From the NCBI RefSeq assembly GCF_000292245.2, contig NZ_ALPT02000006.1, positions 1 to 64,000 of the forward strand: a DNA stretch of 64,000 nucleotides, read 5' to 3'. Below, piece by piece: positions 53,950 through 63,812 of the stretch. The notes under the pieces were generated by a model. It saw only the letters and a program-made list of their open reading frames with translations, had not been told where the DNA came from and did not search any database. This stretch comes from Alkalihalobacillus alcalophilus ATCC 27647 = CGMCC 1.3604 (GTDB taxonomy: Bacteria; Bacillota; Bacilli; Bacillales; Bacillaceae_D). The translations under genes and the position numbers were made by a program. How positions within the stretch are numbered: the first letter of the stretch is position 1; each line of letters starts with the position of its first letter.

Positions 53950-53955
53950 ATTATA
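53950..53955 (-). promoter_or_regulatory. -10 box of the protease gene next to element edge
   Basis: TATAAT on the minus strand, 23 bp before the GTG start. The element boundary is 10 bp upstream, so a -35 at normal distance would fall in the terminal repeat (around GCGAAA), a poor match. Confidence 0.5.
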
Positions 53956-53965
53956 TACTTATTCT

Positions 53966-54769
53966 CTCAACTTTCGCATCTAGAAAACCCGTTCAACTAG
54001 TTGGCAGAGCGAATAGAAGTTCTTAAACAAATACCCTTAACACGTTTGAAAAGCGAGAACGTACTATCACACCAAACGGATAAACTGTGCAGTAAGAAAA
54101 AATTATAGACCCTCCGGCTGTCGCTCCCAAAACCATACTCCGCGTCCTGCGGGAACCTTGCGAGCCTCCTCGGCAAGCCTTGCGGGGTCTCACTCCACGG
54201 TTTATTCCCGCGGGAGTCTCCGTATGGTTTTGTCCGCTAAGTGTGGTGGAGAGGTTTGATGATATCGCCATTCTCAATTAGCTATTTCTAACGCAGAAGG
54301 ACCTTCTTCTTCACTTTGTTAGTTATGAAAAGACAGGATTCCAATCGAAATAAGCTCGCTAGTCTAGCTAACGTACAGAGCATCAACACGGATTTATTTA
54401 CAACTGTAACGGAATGAGTCATGGAAGGAGAAAAATCATTCTCAAGCTACTGTATTTTGAAGTATTGTCTGTTTTTTATTCCATGAGAAAACGAACCTAG
54501 ATTCGATTCCATTATCTAGCGGACAAATAGACACGGAGACTCCCGCAGGAATAAACCGTCCAATGAGACCCCGCAAGCGTGCTGAGGAGGCTCATGAGGT
54601 TCTCGGCAAGGACGCGGAGTGTCTGTTTGGGAGCGACCGCCGAAGCGCTTCATTTTAGTGAACAGTTTCCTTCAACAGCCTACGAAGAGATGTGTTCAGA
54701 CTGTCAACGATTGAACCAAATCAATCTCTATCAACGGTTAAGGGTCAATCATACGCTGCGAAAGTTGAG
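53966..54769. mobile_element. non-coding mobile element, copy 3 (804 bp)
   Basis: Ends CTCAACTTTCGCA (53966-53978) and TGCGAAAGTTGAG (54757-54769), with perfect 7-bp direct repeats TTATTCT (53959-53965, 54770-54776). GC-rich inverted arms at about 54110-54239 and 54516-54648. Compared with copy 1, some 45 bp near 54717 are missing. No gene inside. It lies between the divergent protease and yojF genes. Confidence 0.85.
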
Positions 54770-54842
54770 TTATTCTTATATTACCACTTCTAAAAAGCAG
54801 ACGAATAGCGAATCGCTTGAAAAGTTCTGAAAGTTGAAATGA

Positions 54843-54871
54843 TTGCTCTAAAGAATCGAGAGCGATACAAT
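54843..54871 (+). promoter_or_regulatory. candidate promoter of yojF-bshB2
   Basis: TTGCTC and TACAAT with 17-nt spacing, 42 bp before the yojF start. Confidence 0.45.
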
Positions 54872-54912
54872 AATTAATAAATGATTGATGATTTTTTTTA
54901 GGAGGTTAAACG

Positions 54913-55266
54913 ATGGAACCGATCGTCCATAAAACAGAAGTTCAAAGCTTACTTAATTCATTTGCTAACAGACCCCAATACCTTCATTTAGAAACAACAA
55001 ACGGAGCTTATGCCACCCATAATGATCAAAACTTCTTCTCTGCCAGTGCTTATATTCGTAATGCTCAGATTACATATGAACATGGAAAAATAGCCGGTGA
55101 TGGTCCCTATCGCGTTGGCTTAAAATTAGCAGGAATTGGTTGGGTATATGCAGAAGGCTTAACTCACTTTGAAAAAGATGAAAACGGGCGCTTATTAATG
55201 GCTGGCCACGGCTCTGATGGAAAACTAGCCGTTTCCTTACAAATTAGCGAAACCCCTTTTGAGTGA
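54913..55266 (+). CDS. yojF: YojF family protein (DUF1806)
   Basis: A 117-aa soluble protein; conserved block ISASAYIRNAQITYEHGKI-like (ASAYIRNAQITYEHG) and GPYRVGLKLAGIGWVYAEGLTH. Always found next to bshB2 in Bacillus; molecular role unknown. GGAGG 6 nt before the ATG. Confidence 0.85.
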   Translation: MEPIVHKTEVQSLLNSFANRPQYLHLETTNGAYATHNDQNFFSASAYIRNAQITYEHGKIAGDGPYRVGLKLAGIGWVYAEGLTHFEKDENGRLLMAGHGSDGKLAVSLQISETPFE

Positions 55267-55282
55267 AAGGAGAAGAAATAAA

Positions 55283-55954
55283 ATGGAAAATGAAAGACAT
55301 GTGCTCGTAGTTTTCCCCCATCCTGATGATGAGGCGTTCGGTGTTTCTGGTACCATTTCTGCTTATCGTGCCAAACAAATCCCCGTAACCTATGCTTGCC
55401 TTACCCTTGGTGAAATGGGGAGAAATTTAGGAAATCCACCATTTGCTACAAGAGAATCATTACCAGCGATTCGAAAAAAAGAACTGGAACAAGCAGCTGC
55501 TGCGATGAAGATTGATGATTTACGAATGCTTGGTTTCCGTGATAAAACAATCGAATTTGAAGATGATGAAAAAATGGTACAGGTTGTCACTGACTTAATT
55601 GCAGAGTTAAATCCATCTTTAGTGATTACTTTCTATCCAGAGTATGCTGTCCACCCCGACCACGATGCGACAGGTCGAGCAGTTATCGAAGCAATAAGAC
55701 GTCTAGACAAATCAGCACGACCAAAAGTATATTGTCTCGCTTTTTCAAACGGACATGAAGAAGAAATCGGCCCACCTAATCTTTTAAACGATGTCTCGGC
55801 GTTTGCCGAACAAAAACTAAATACGATGCGCGCTCATATTTCACAAACCGCTTGGATGTTAGCAGAGCTTGAGCCGAAAATTATCGCCAAGGAAGCAGCA
55901 GCGTTAGAGTGGTTACATTATGAACGGTTTTGGGTTTATCCTTTTAACGATTAA
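55283..55954 (+). CDS. bshB2: bacillithiol biosynthesis deacetylase BshB2
   Basis: A 223-aa PIG-L/LmbE-family zinc deacetylase, removing acetate from GlcNAc-malate to give GlcN-malate in bacillithiol synthesis. Zinc motif HPDDE (13-17) and the second histidine region YPEYAVHPDHDATGRAV. The ATG at 55283 has AAAGGAG upstream, 16 bp after yojF. The ytxJ-type gene at 62218 belongs to the same thiol system. Confidence 0.92.
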   Translation: MENERHVLVVFPHPDDEAFGVSGTISAYRAKQIPVTYACLTLGEMGRNLGNPPFATRESLPAIRKKELEQAAAAMKIDDLRMLGFRDKTIEFEDDEKMVQVVTDLIAELNPSLVITFYPEYAVHPDHDATGRAVIEAIRRLDKSARPKVYCLAFSNGHEEEIGPPNLLNDVSAFAEQKLNTMRAHISQTAWMLAELEPKIIAKEAAALEWLHYERFWVYPFND

Positions 55955-56007
55955 TAAAAAAAGCTCCTCAAAAGTCATTTTAAACTTTGAGGAGCCTTAA
56001 TTTTTTT
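55955..56007. terminator. bidirectional terminator between bshB2 and chemoreceptor genes
   Basis: Stem GCTCCTCAAA(A)GT / ACTTTGAGGAGC with A and T runs on both sides. Confidence 0.85.
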
Positions 56008-57754
56008 ATAAGCGAAATTTCGCCATTTGTTGTTTTAATTGATCAATCGAATCTTTCAGTAAGGTCGTATTTTCAACGACAATTTCTGTTGAATCATTTT
56101 GTTGACTGACTGAACGTGAAGCGACTTCAATACTAGCTGTCGTTTGTTCAGTTGCAGCAGCTAATTGATTGACCGCCTCTTGAATACCGAAGCTCTCGGT
56201 TGCCATCGCCGAAATTTGTTCGGTAATAACCTTAATTTCTTCACCCATTGAGTGGATCGAACGTTCAATATTTTGAATATCTTGACCAGTACGCTCCACC
56301 ATCTCCATCCCATCCTGTGTTTCATGATTCACCGCCAACAACACATTACTTACTCGGTCAGTCTCATTTTGAACACTTGAAGTAATCGTGACGATTTTTT
56401 CAATCGAATTACTCACTTCATTTGAAAGCTTGCGGATTTCATTCGCCACTACCGCAAAACCTTTCCCCACATCTCCAGCTCTTGCTGCTTCAATAGAGGC
56501 ATTTAAAGCTAATAGATTTGTTTGGTCTGCTACGCCACGAATCACATCAACAATTTGATTAATTTCGGAAGAACGTTTCGCAAGAAGTTTGATATTATCA
56601 GTTGCTTCCTCGATCGTTTGGTGAATATGGTTCATCTTTTTAATCGAATTTTGCATTTTGGTGTTCCCGTTATTTGTAAGCTCGATAATACCTTCTGATG
56701 AAGTACGAATGTTTTTCCCTGATGAATCAATCGTATTAATTTGGTTATTAAACGTCGTCGCTGATTGTGAAATATCAAAAGTCGTCGAAGTTTGTTCTTC
56801 AGAAACGGCTAATAACTGATTAAGAGTATCGGTTATTTGCATACTTTCTTCATTTAAACTGACCGCTGATTGATCTAAACTTTGACCTTGGTTATTAACA
56901 TCATTGGAAACTTCCCTTAATTGATTAACTACCTCTACTAAACTTATTTGCATTTGATTCAGAGAAGCACCTATCACAGCAAACTCATCTTTGCCACGAA
57001 TTTGTAAAGGTTGTACGGTTAAGTCACCGTCAGCAATTTTCTGACTAAAGTGTAATGTTTCTTTTAAGGAACGTTTAACCATTCGATTAATAGAGAAAAT
57101 TAAAGCGACTCCAACAATTAAAGATAAAATAAAAGCAGCAACCGTAAGCGTAATCGTAAAATCAATTTGTGCTCTTGCGTTGGCCGCATCAGCAACCCTT
57201 TTATCATCTACAATTTCTTTTAATTCTGATAACGCACCAACCGTTTGGTCTCTTAACCGTTCAATTCGTGTGTATGTATAGCTTTGAAAAGCTTGATTAT
57301 TCAACATCCGTTCATCAAGAACATCATTTTGAAAAATCGAAGTAATTTGTTCCTGATTTCCTTGAGCATAATTTAACTTGTTTAACATTTCTCGCTCATC
57401 CAAAAATGGCTCGATTTCAGCAACTAAATGTGATAAATGCTCTGAATTTTCCTCAAAAGTCTGAATCGTTAATTCATCGCTTCGATTAATATAACTTAAT
57501 GTAAGCATAATCAAATCTTGATACACATCACTCATTTCTGAAATCATCGCAGACCTATCTGCACTTCTTTCAAATTGAGTCATTTCACCTTTAATTTGAT
57601 TAAGACTTATGACAACTAGAATACAAGTTACACAAAAGAGCATGATGGTAATCATAAAAGCAAAACCATACTTAGCACCTAGCTTCAAATTCCGCCAAAA
57701 AAAGAGCCGTTCAAAGGAAAATTTAAAGCCCCTTTTCCCTTTCCTTTTTTTCAT
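56006..57754 (-). CDS. methyl-accepting chemotaxis protein
   Basis: About 582-aa chemoreceptor: membrane helices at about 24-46 and 195-217 flank an extracellular four-helix-bundle sensor of about 150 residues; then HAMP and a long signalling coiled coil with the hairpin tip [21 protein letters not shown] and [14 protein letters not shown]. Senses an unknown ligand and controls CheA. ATG at 57754 after GGGAGGAGG. No other motility genes are near. Confidence 0.93.
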   Translation of the reverse strand: MKKRKGKRGFKFSFERLFFWRNLKLGAKYGFAFMITIMLFCVTCILVVISLNQIKGEMTQFERSADRSAMISEMSDVYQDLIMLTLSYINRSDELTIQTFEENSEHLSHLVAEIEPFLDEREMLNKLNYAQGNQEQITSIFQNDVLDERMLNNQAFQSYTYTRIERLRDQTVGALSELKEIVDDKRVADAANARAQIDFTITLTVAAFILSLIVGVALIFSINRMVKRSLKETLHFSQKIADGDLTVQPLQIRGKDEFAVIGASLNQMQISLVEVVNQLREVSNDVNNQGQSLDQSAVSLNEESMQITDTLNQLLAVSEEQTSTTFDISQSATTFNNQINTIDSSGKNIRTSSEGIIELTNNGNTKMQNSIKKMNHIHQTIEEATDNIKLLAKRSSEINQIVDVIRGVADQTNLLALNASIEAARAGDVGKGFAVVANEIRKLSNEVSNSIEKIVTITSSVQNETDRVSNVLLAVNHETQDGMEMVERTGQDIQNIERSIHSMGEEIKVITEQISAMATESFGIQEAVNQLAAATEQTTASIEVASRSVSQQNDSTEIVVENTTLLKDSIDQLKQQMAKFRL

Positions 57755-58018
57755 CATTATCCTCCTCCCTATCATACCAATGTAAAATTAACGAGCTTTT
57801 CTCCTATATTTTATATGAACCGTGTCATTTATACTATTATTTTTTTCACTTTTTTGCATTGTTTTTTGCCTAAACTCAATATAAATCAATAATAACCAAT
57901 TCTTTAGACCTATTCCTCTTTAAATTAATTGTTCTGAAGTTCTTTTCTATGAATTTGTTTACTGGTAGCTTTTTTCTTTCATTATTCTGCTTATACGAGC
58001 AAAACCGTTCGTTTTTCA

Positions 58019-58027
58019 TGATATAAT
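58019..58027 (+). promoter_or_regulatory. extended -10 promoter of the exonuclease gene
   Basis: TGATATAAT gives an extended -10 (TGn) with TATAAT at 58022-58027, 46 bp before the start. No good -35. The rest of 57776-58018 shows nothing clear. Confidence 0.5.
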
Positions 58028-58073
58028 GAACACTAAATGAAGATTATTAAAGACGTTAGAGGGGTTACTTAAA

Positions 58074-58988
58074 ATGAACGAACATAATAAATTATTAGTC
58101 GTAGATGGTTTTAATCTATTAAGCCGTGGCTATTTTGCGACTTCATACGGTCGTGAAGAAGAGCAGTTAAGCAAAAATTCAAATGGCCAATATACAAATG
58201 GATTACGAGTCTTTTTTCAAAAGCTCTTTCAACTTGTCCGCTTAGAACCTATATCACATATGGTTGTTGCATGGGATGTGAAACGGGAAGAGTCGATTCG
58301 ACGCCAATATGCTCCTGATTATAAAGCAACTCGTGGAGAATTACCGAATGCCCTTATTCAACAATATGAAACATGTACTACTATTTTAGACGAAATAGGA
58401 ATTGCTCAATTAACCATCTCTCCTTATGAAGCAGATGATATCATTGGGTGTTTAACACAGATGTGGAAAAAACAATTCGAAGCGCCTTGTGCCATTTATA
58501 GTAACGATCGTGATTTATTGCAACTCATTAACGAATCCACCACGCAAATCATTGCGACAAAAGCGGGTGAAGTCCATTATAGTTTAGCTGATTTTGAAAA
58601 GGACTATCAGATCACTCCGGCACAATGGATTGACGTCAAAGCCTTATTAGGGGACAAAAGTGATAATATCCCGGGTTGTGCAGGTGTTGGTGAAAAATCT
58701 GCTTTGCCATTAATTCAAACGTATCAAACCGTCGAGAACTTATATGAGGTTTTATCGAGAAATGAAGTTGATCCTAGCTATAAACGCTACTTTAAAAAGC
58801 TAGAAGCCGGCTTTGAATCAGTTGTTCTCAGTAAAAAACTAGCCACGATTATTTGTGAAATTGAAGAATTACAATCTTATATTTTTGATGAGGCGAAACT
58901 ACCTTCTGAACCTGCTACGGTTGAAAATGTTTTAAACAGCTATGAATTGAAAATCACTTATAATCCAGCCCATTCTGCCCATGTTTAA
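58074..58988 (+). CDS. ypcP: 5'-3' exonuclease (YpcP/FEN-like)
   Basis: A 304-aa stand-alone relative of the 5' nuclease domain of DNA polymerase I, removing RNA primers and flaps. Metal-binding blocks LLVVDGFNLLSRGYF, VVAWDVKREESIRRQ, SPYEADDIIG, SNDRDLLQL and the H3TH loop LLGDKSDNIPGCAGVGEKSA. AGAGGGG upstream of the ATG. Confidence 0.9.
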   Translation: MNEHNKLLVVDGFNLLSRGYFATSYGREEEQLSKNSNGQYTNGLRVFFQKLFQLVRLEPISHMVVAWDVKREESIRRQYAPDYKATRGELPNALIQQYETCTTILDEIGIAQLTISPYEADDIIGCLTQMWKKQFEAPCAIYSNDRDLLQLINESTTQIIATKAGEVHYSLADFEKDYQITPAQWIDVKALLGDKSDNIPGCAGVGEKSALPLIQTYQTVENLYEVLSRNEVDPSYKRYFKKLEAGFESVVLSKKLATIICEIEELQSYIFDEAKLPSEPATVENVLNSYELKITYNPAHSAHV

Positions 58989-59733
58989 AATTTTCACTAA
59001 AAAAGTTAGTCTGATTGCAATTTCCCTTATTCTTTTAACCCTTATTGTTGGGGCGATTATTTATTTACGACCTTATCCAGCAACACAAGAGGCCCTAATG
59101 GTTTTTCAACAAAAATCAGATGAGTATCGAATTGAACAAAAAAATGATTGGTATAAGTTTGAACCGACAAACGAGGAGATCCATTCAACAATTATTCTTT
59201 ATCCAGGAGGGCTAGTCAAACCTGAAAGTTATAGCCTACTTGCAGAAGAGCTAGCTTTAAATCAACATCGTGTTTTTATTATTAAAATGCCTTTAAATTT
59301 GGCCTTCTTTGGAAAAGATAAAGCCACTCCGATCGTAGATAAATACCAAGATGAGCCGATTTTTATAGGTGGCCACTCTCTTGGTGCTGTATTCGCCTCA
59401 AGGTTTGCCATAGAATTTGAAGAAAAGTTAGATGGAGTCTTCTTTCTTGCTTCGTACCCTGATAAAAATGGAAGCTTACGTACCACTTCCTTACCTTCCA
59501 TCTTACTAACTGCAAGCGAGGATAACGTTATTAATCAAAAGAATCTCAAGCAAGCATCCGACCTTTTTTCTGAAGAACACCAACACTTTATCATTGAAGG
59601 TGGAAATCACGCATATTTTGGTTCTTATGGTCAACAGTCAGGTGATGGTGAATCATTAATCTCAGCTGAAGTGCAAAGACGACATACCGTGATGCTACTC
59701 CATGAATGGATAAACGATAACCTTACTCATTAA
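58981..59733 (+). CDS. alpha/beta hydrolase, membrane-anchored
   Basis: A 250-aa hydrolase with an N-terminal membrane helix (about 10-28). Triad: Ser133 in GGHSLGAVFA, Asp181 in TASEDNVI and His210 in EGGNHAYFGSYG. The GGNHAYFG block is typical of a family of uncharacterised hydrolases. Overlaps ypcP by 8 nt. Substrate unknown. Confidence 0.82.
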   Translation: MFKIFTKKVSLIAISLILLTLIVGAIIYLRPYPATQEALMVFQQKSDEYRIEQKNDWYKFEPTNEEIHSTIILYPGGLVKPESYSLLAEELALNQHRVFIIKMPLNLAFFGKDKATPIVDKYQDEPIFIGGHSLGAVFASRFAIEFEEKLDGVFFLASYPDKNGSLRTTSLPSILLTASEDNVINQKNLKQASDLFSEEHQHFIIEGGNHAYFGSYGQQSGDGESLISAEVQRRHTVMLLHEWINDNLTH

Positions 59734-59753
59734 TTTTTACTTTGTTATCCGCC

Positions 59754-59782
59754 TTGCTATTTTCCTATTTATCCTCTATAAT
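59754..59782 (+). promoter_or_regulatory. SigA-type promoter of the GNAT-like gene
   Basis: TTGCTA and TATAAT with 17-nt spacing, 39 bp before the GTG. Confidence 0.6.
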
Positions 59783-59820
59783 ATTTAACTTGTGTGAAAG
59801 GATTATAGTGAGGTGATTAG

Positions 59821-60333
59821 GTGCTATTAACAAAGCCATTGTCAACAGATAAACCTGAGTTATTAAAACAAAAGGTAGAAGACATGGAATTCCAAATGCT
59901 ACGTTTACAAGACAACTTAAAGAAAATCGCCCAAAAATGGCATATATTAGGTTTCGAACAATTAGATAACGAAGAATGGGTGATTGTCTCATTGCTTGAT
60001 GATGGAAATGTTTGCAAAATCATGCTTAATACAAACGATAAAGCTTATCGAGGGACTTGGGATTTTTCCATTCAAGCTCAATATGAGAATGATTTTACGA
60101 TTCATATCGGTGATATAAAAGGCGAAGCAAATAAAGGCTTTGGTAGTATCTGTATGGATTATTTAAAAGACCACGCTTGTTTGCATAATGTGCAAGTCAT
60201 TAAAGGGGACATTGCTAAACGAGACTGGAACCACCTTGATAGACTCATCCATTTTTATAAAAAACATGACTTTACAGTTGAACTCAATCGTGAAGAACAA
60301 TCGGGTGCGATTGCTTGTTATCCTCATTCATAA
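59821..60333 (+). CDS. GNAT-like protein, 170 aa
   Basis: A 170-aa protein. A short N-terminal coiled coil (about 15-38: LKQKVEDMEFQMLRLQDNLKK) precedes a region whose end resembles a GNAT C terminus: NKGFGSICMDYLKDHA then WNHLDRLIHFYKKHDFTV. The usual acetyl-CoA loop is only partly kept, so the activity is uncertain. GTG start with GTGAGGTG upstream; own promoter and terminator. Confidence 0.6.
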   Translation: MLLTKPLSTDKPELLKQKVEDMEFQMLRLQDNLKKIAQKWHILGFEQLDNEEWVIVSLLDDGNVCKIMLNTNDKAYRGTWDFSIQAQYENDFTIHIGDIKGEANKGFGSICMDYLKDHACLHNVQVIKGDIAKRDWNHLDRLIHFYKKHDFTVELNREEQSGAIACYPHS

Positions 60334-60336
60334 ATA

Positions 60337-60378
60337 AACCACCTCGGTTAGGTGATATTACCTAGCCGAGGTGGTTTT
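60337..60378 (+). terminator. terminator of the GNAT-like gene
   Basis: Near-perfect 17-bp stem AACCACCTCGGTTAGGT / ACCTAGCCGAGGTGGTT with T run; also usable by the lipoprotein gene on the other strand. Confidence 0.9.
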
Positions 60379-60397
60379 CTGATCTTTTCATCCTATT

Positions 60398-61012
60398 TTA
60401 ATCAAATTGAACCGTCTCAATCATCTTAATAAAATCTTCTTTAATCTCCTCCATGTCATCGCCTTGCGGTAAAAAAATTGTATAGCTAACAACAGTTTCT
60501 TCATATTTTTTGGCAAGATGATAAATATAAGCATCTCCTTCTTCTGATTGATAATGCTCAACATATGCATATTCTACATCATTAAATTCGATATCATACG
60601 CAGTTATCGCCCCTTGGCTATGTTCCAATAAGGTTTCTTCCATTTTTGTAAAATCAGCATTCTTTCCATTATCTACAATACGAAGGAAATATCCACTTTG
60701 AGTATTATGGTATATTTGATCCGTTCTTGGCTCTTCTAATGTAAAGGTATAATCTTCGAGAACATAAATTTGATACCCTAATTCACTATTAAAATAACCG
60801 CCTGGTTCTGATTCAATTCCACCATTTTCTTCAGCCGGTAATTCGACCTCCTCTTCAGAAGACTCCCCTCCATTATTCGACTCTTCTGACTCATTAACTT
60901 CAGTTAGTGGTGGTTCGACAATGTCCTTTTGCTCATTGTCATTCTCCACTTCTACATTACAAGCAACAAGTGAAAGAAGAAAAGCGGCCACTAATAAGCG
61001 TTTATCCCACAT
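60398..61012 (-). CDS. putative lipoprotein, 204 aa
   Basis: Lipobox LVAC (Cys about 18), then a low-complexity acidic linker rich in E, S and G (about 20-70) and a folded domain (GYQIYVLEDYTFTLEEP ... ETVVSYTIFLPQ). Unknown function. About 75 bp after the DUF4349 gene, another lipoprotein; they may be cotranscribed. Confidence 0.6.
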   Translation of the reverse strand: MWDKRLLVAAFLLSLVACNVEVENDNEQKDIVEPPLTEVNESEESNNGGESSEEEVELPAEENGGIESEPGGYFNSELGYQIYVLEDYTFTLEEPRTDQIYHNTQSGYFLRIVDNGKNADFTKMEETLLEHSQGAITAYDIEFNDVEYAYVEHYQSEEGDAYIYHLAKKYEETVVSYTIFLPQGDDMEEIKEDFIKMIETVQFD

Positions 61013-61088
61013 ATCATCCCCTCCTCATTCATCATGTTCTTTTATACGTACTTTTCCTCTTATCATTCTTATTTAAACATATTAACCT

Positions 61089-62009
61089 TTACTCCTTACT
61101 TATCTTATTATTTCTTTTCTTTTTTCTTAAATATAAAAAAACAAGCGTCAAAATTATCGCGAGTAGAACTAAGACTGGTGACAAACCTACTATCATTACA
61201 ATCAAACCAGATGCTAACGATAAGAGGAAATTAATTGTTTCGATAAATAGTTTCTTCGCCTTTTCTACTGTATTTAAATCTTCATTTCCTTGAATATGGT
61301 CAACGATTATTTTCTTTTCAATAAGTTGAATCGTAACTTCTGCATAATCTGTTCGATTGTTCAAAAAGATAACCCGTCCTTCTATTTGTTCGATTTCTTG
61401 CTGAACACGCTCTAAATCTTTTGAAATTTTTAATAATTGTTCGGTTTCTTCAGCACTCTCTAAAAATTGATATAGCCGTTCTTCTACTACTTTTTTAGAT
61501 CTTAAACGAGCCTCTAAATCAACATATTCCTCTGTTACATCTTGACCGTTCATTTCTTTTTCTTTTAAGTGATAATCTGAATCCTCGATCAGATAAATAT
61601 AATCATGGAGCTCAGTTGTTGGTATTCTTACAGTTAATTGTCCATTCACGATATCATCATATTCATTAAAAAATGATTGAACAACATAACCGCCTAACTG
61701 ATTGACTTCATTGATTAACCGCTTTTCTGCTTCTTCATAATCACTGACTTCAAGCGTTAAATAAGAGGAATAAATGATTTTCCTGTCTTCAACTTGAGCA
61801 CCTTGACTAGCGGCCATATCGGCATCTTCGCTCATCTCAACTGCTACTGATTCATTTTCGGAATACTCGATAGTCGATTCAGTTCGAGTTTGCTCGGAAT
61901 CAACACGCAAATTTGCTTCTTCTTGAGTAGAGTCTTGTTGTTTGCATCCAATCAAACTAAAACAAACAACAGTAAAAAAAATTACGACCATTGTTCTACA
62001 CTTCATCAT
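61089..62009 (-). CDS. DUF4349 domain lipoprotein
   Basis: About 306 aa. Lipobox LIGC, acidic linker, DUF4349 domain (about 75-265: IIYSSYLTLEVSDYEEAE, LGGYVVQSFFNEY, TVRIPTTELHDYI) with a long coiled coil (EETEQLLKISKDLERVQQEIEQIEGRV, split near 190-215), then a C-terminal membrane helix (about 268-295) and a basic tail. Function unknown. ATG start; GGTGG upstream. Confidence 0.82.
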   Translation of the reverse strand: MMKCRTMVVIFFTVVCFSLIGCKQQDSTQEEANLRVDSEQTRTESTIEYSENESVAVEMSEDADMAASQGAQVEDRKIIYSSYLTLEVSDYEEAEKRLINEVNQLGGYVVQSFFNEYDDIVNGQLTVRIPTTELHDYIYLIEDSDYHLKEKEMNGQDVTEEYVDLEARLRSKKVVEERLYQFLESAEETEQLLKISKDLERVQQEIEQIEGRVIFLNNRTDYAEVTIQLIEKKIIVDHIQGNEDLNTVEKAKKLFIETINFLLSLASGLIVMIVGLSPVLVLLAIILTLVFLYLRKKKRNNKISKE

Positions 62010-62076
62010 TCCACCCTCTTACTATTTTTATCTATAAAACGCCAACATAGACAATAAAGTTTCAAATGAATGCTAT

Positions 62077-62105
62077 AAAGTGAGTGGTCAAACACCACTC
62101 ACTTT
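62077..62105. other. 12-bp hairpin upstream of the DUF4349 gene
   Basis: AAAGTGAGTGGT / ACCACTCACTTT with a 5-nt loop; no T run. Possibly a leader structure or an operator dyad. Confidence 0.5.
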
Positions 62106-62133
62106 CCACCTAGCTATTCTCATGCAAAAATAG

Positions 62134-62176
62134 AAAAAACCGATGTATTTTACTCGTTGTAAAATACATCGGTTTT
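62134..62176 (-). terminator. terminator of ytxJ
   Basis: Perfect stem AAAACCGATGTATTTTAC / GTAAAATACATCGGTTTT with T run on the minus strand. Confidence 0.9.
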
Positions 62177-62217
62177 CTATTTAAGGGCTTTTAGGACAGC
62201 CCCTTCTTTGACGTACA

Positions 62218-62565
62218 TTAAATTTCATTCAATGCTGTTTTGATGCTTTCAATTGTAATGTTACGATGCGTATCACACCATGATGGAGATTCATCTTCCA
62301 CAATAATTAATTGTGGGGAATGATGAGTTACCTCTAGATCATTGGCGATTAAGTTTGAAACAGGTCTCGATTCTATTACCTTCACTAAACAGAATTCAGC
62401 GTCATCCTCTGTATAATTAGAAACATACTTTTCGTATACTTCGTTAGCTTCAGCACTAATAGGACATTGAGTACTATGTTTAAATATATAAACCTTTTTT
62501 TCATTCGACTTTCTATACATATCGTTCCATTCGTTCTCAGTCGTCAATTCCTTAATGACTGCCAC
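62218..62565 (-). CDS. ytxJ: bacilliredoxin-like protein YtxJ
   Basis: About 115-aa thioredoxin-fold protein with the monothiol motif KHSTQCPIS (Cys34) of the YtxJ family (BrxC), which removes bacillithiol from S-bacillithiolated proteins. The GTG at 62565 has AGAGGTG 7 nt upstream; a GTG at 62574 lies inside that site. Works in the same thiol system as bshB2. Confidence 0.88.
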   Translation of the reverse strand: MAVIKELTTENEWNDMYRKSNEKKVYIFKHSTQCPISAEANEVYEKYVSNYTEDDAEFCLVKVIESRPVSNLIANDLEVTHHSPQLIIVEDESPSWCDTHRNITIESIKTALNEI

Positions 62566-62660
62566 TTGGATCACCTCTATAAAATACTAATCAAAATCTT
62601 CATATTATAAGATAGCTCTTATCATCCACTTTTGCAACCATAAAATTGAAATTATTTTTT

Positions 62661-63515
62661 CTATTCTGTGTAATACATTAACGCAATCGCACCTGGACCC
62701 GTATGAGTACTGATGATCGGCGATGTTTCTGTAATTAAAATATTGGAAGATAAATTGGAAATTTTGTCAATAGACTCCTTAAGCTTATGGGCTAATGGCT
62801 CAGCTCCAATATGAGCAATCGCTACCGCTTTGGCTTGTTTTCCTTTTTCAAGCGTATCTTCTTCAAACTTTTTAGTTAATAATTTTATCATTTGTAAATG
62901 TGTTCGTACTTTTTCAACAGGTGTATACACACCATCAGCTAAAGAAGCAATTGGTTTGATTTTTAACAAAGAACCTAAAAGAGCTTTCCCTTTTCCGATT
63001 CTCCCACCTTTCGCCAAATATTCTAACGTATCTACCATGAGATAAAGGGAAGAGCTTTCCTTTATACTCTCTAAATGAGCTACGATTTCTTCCACTGATT
63101 TGTCTTCTTTTGCCCATCTAGCCGCTTCTAAAACTTGAAAACCAAGAGCATGTGAAATAAAAGAAGAGTTTATAACCGTTACATTTGCATCTACCATCGT
63201 AGACGCAAGTTGGGCCGTTTGATAAGTTCCACTCATTCCTTCTGTCAAATGAATAGAAATAATTTGAGTATCTTCATGTTCGTTTGCTAGACGTGAATAA
63301 ACTTCCTGAAAAACCCCGATAGCTGGTTGCGAGCTTTTAGGTAATTCTTTTGAGTTTATTAATTTTTCTAGAAATTCACTCTTTGTAATATCAATTCCAT
63401 CTAAATAAGTTTGTCCATCGACCGTAATAGATAAAGGGACAACTTCAATATCTAATTCCTCTATCCATTCCTTTGGTAAATCACAGGTTGAATCCGTTAC
63501 AATGCGAATAGTCAT
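62661..63515 (-). CDS. DegV family fatty-acid-binding protein
   Basis: A 284-aa cytosolic two-domain protein that binds fatty acids for the FakA kinase. Family marks: IVTDSTCDLP at the start, PKSSQPAIGVFQEVY, SIHLTEGMSGTYQTAQLA, DTLEYLAKGGRIGK and HTGPGAIALMYY at the end. Single gene; ribosome site AAGGAGTTAATTGA. The 300 bp upstream (63516-63812) shows no gene. Confidence 0.92.
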   Translation of the reverse strand: MTIRIVTDSTCDLPKEWIEELDIEVVPLSITVDGQTYLDGIDITKSEFLEKLINSKELPKSSQPAIGVFQEVYSRLANEHEDTQIISIHLTEGMSGTYQTAQLASTMVDANVTVINSSFISHALGFQVLEAARWAKEDKSVEEIVAHLESIKESSSLYLMVDTLEYLAKGGRIGKGKALLGSLLKIKPIASLADGVYTPVEKVRTHLQMIKLLTKKFEEDTLEKGKQAKAVAIAHIGAEPLAHKLKESIDKISNLSSNILITETSPIISTHTGPGAIALMYYTE

Positions 63516-63812
63516 TCAATTAACTCCTTAACTCCCCAATTAAATGGTTCTTTTTCAATACAGCATATAATTTTTTCTCTCTCAATACTTTTTACTACTA
63601 CTTTTAACTTGTGATAATAAGACTGCATTTTTCTCATCATAACATAGGTCGAAGAAGGAATGATAGGGATTTTTTATGAATGATTATTTCTTGCTAAACT
63701 CAATATGAAAGCCTTTTTATAAACCAAAATCTCTTTCCTTTTTTTAGGATCAGAAGAACGATTATCACACATCCACAGTCACATTTCCCCTGTTGAAAAG
63801 ATTCGTTCTACC

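Noticed and set aside
57776..57900. SigD promoter of the chemoreceptor gene
   Set aside because: A TAAA is present but nothing like GCCGATAT follows at 15 nt.
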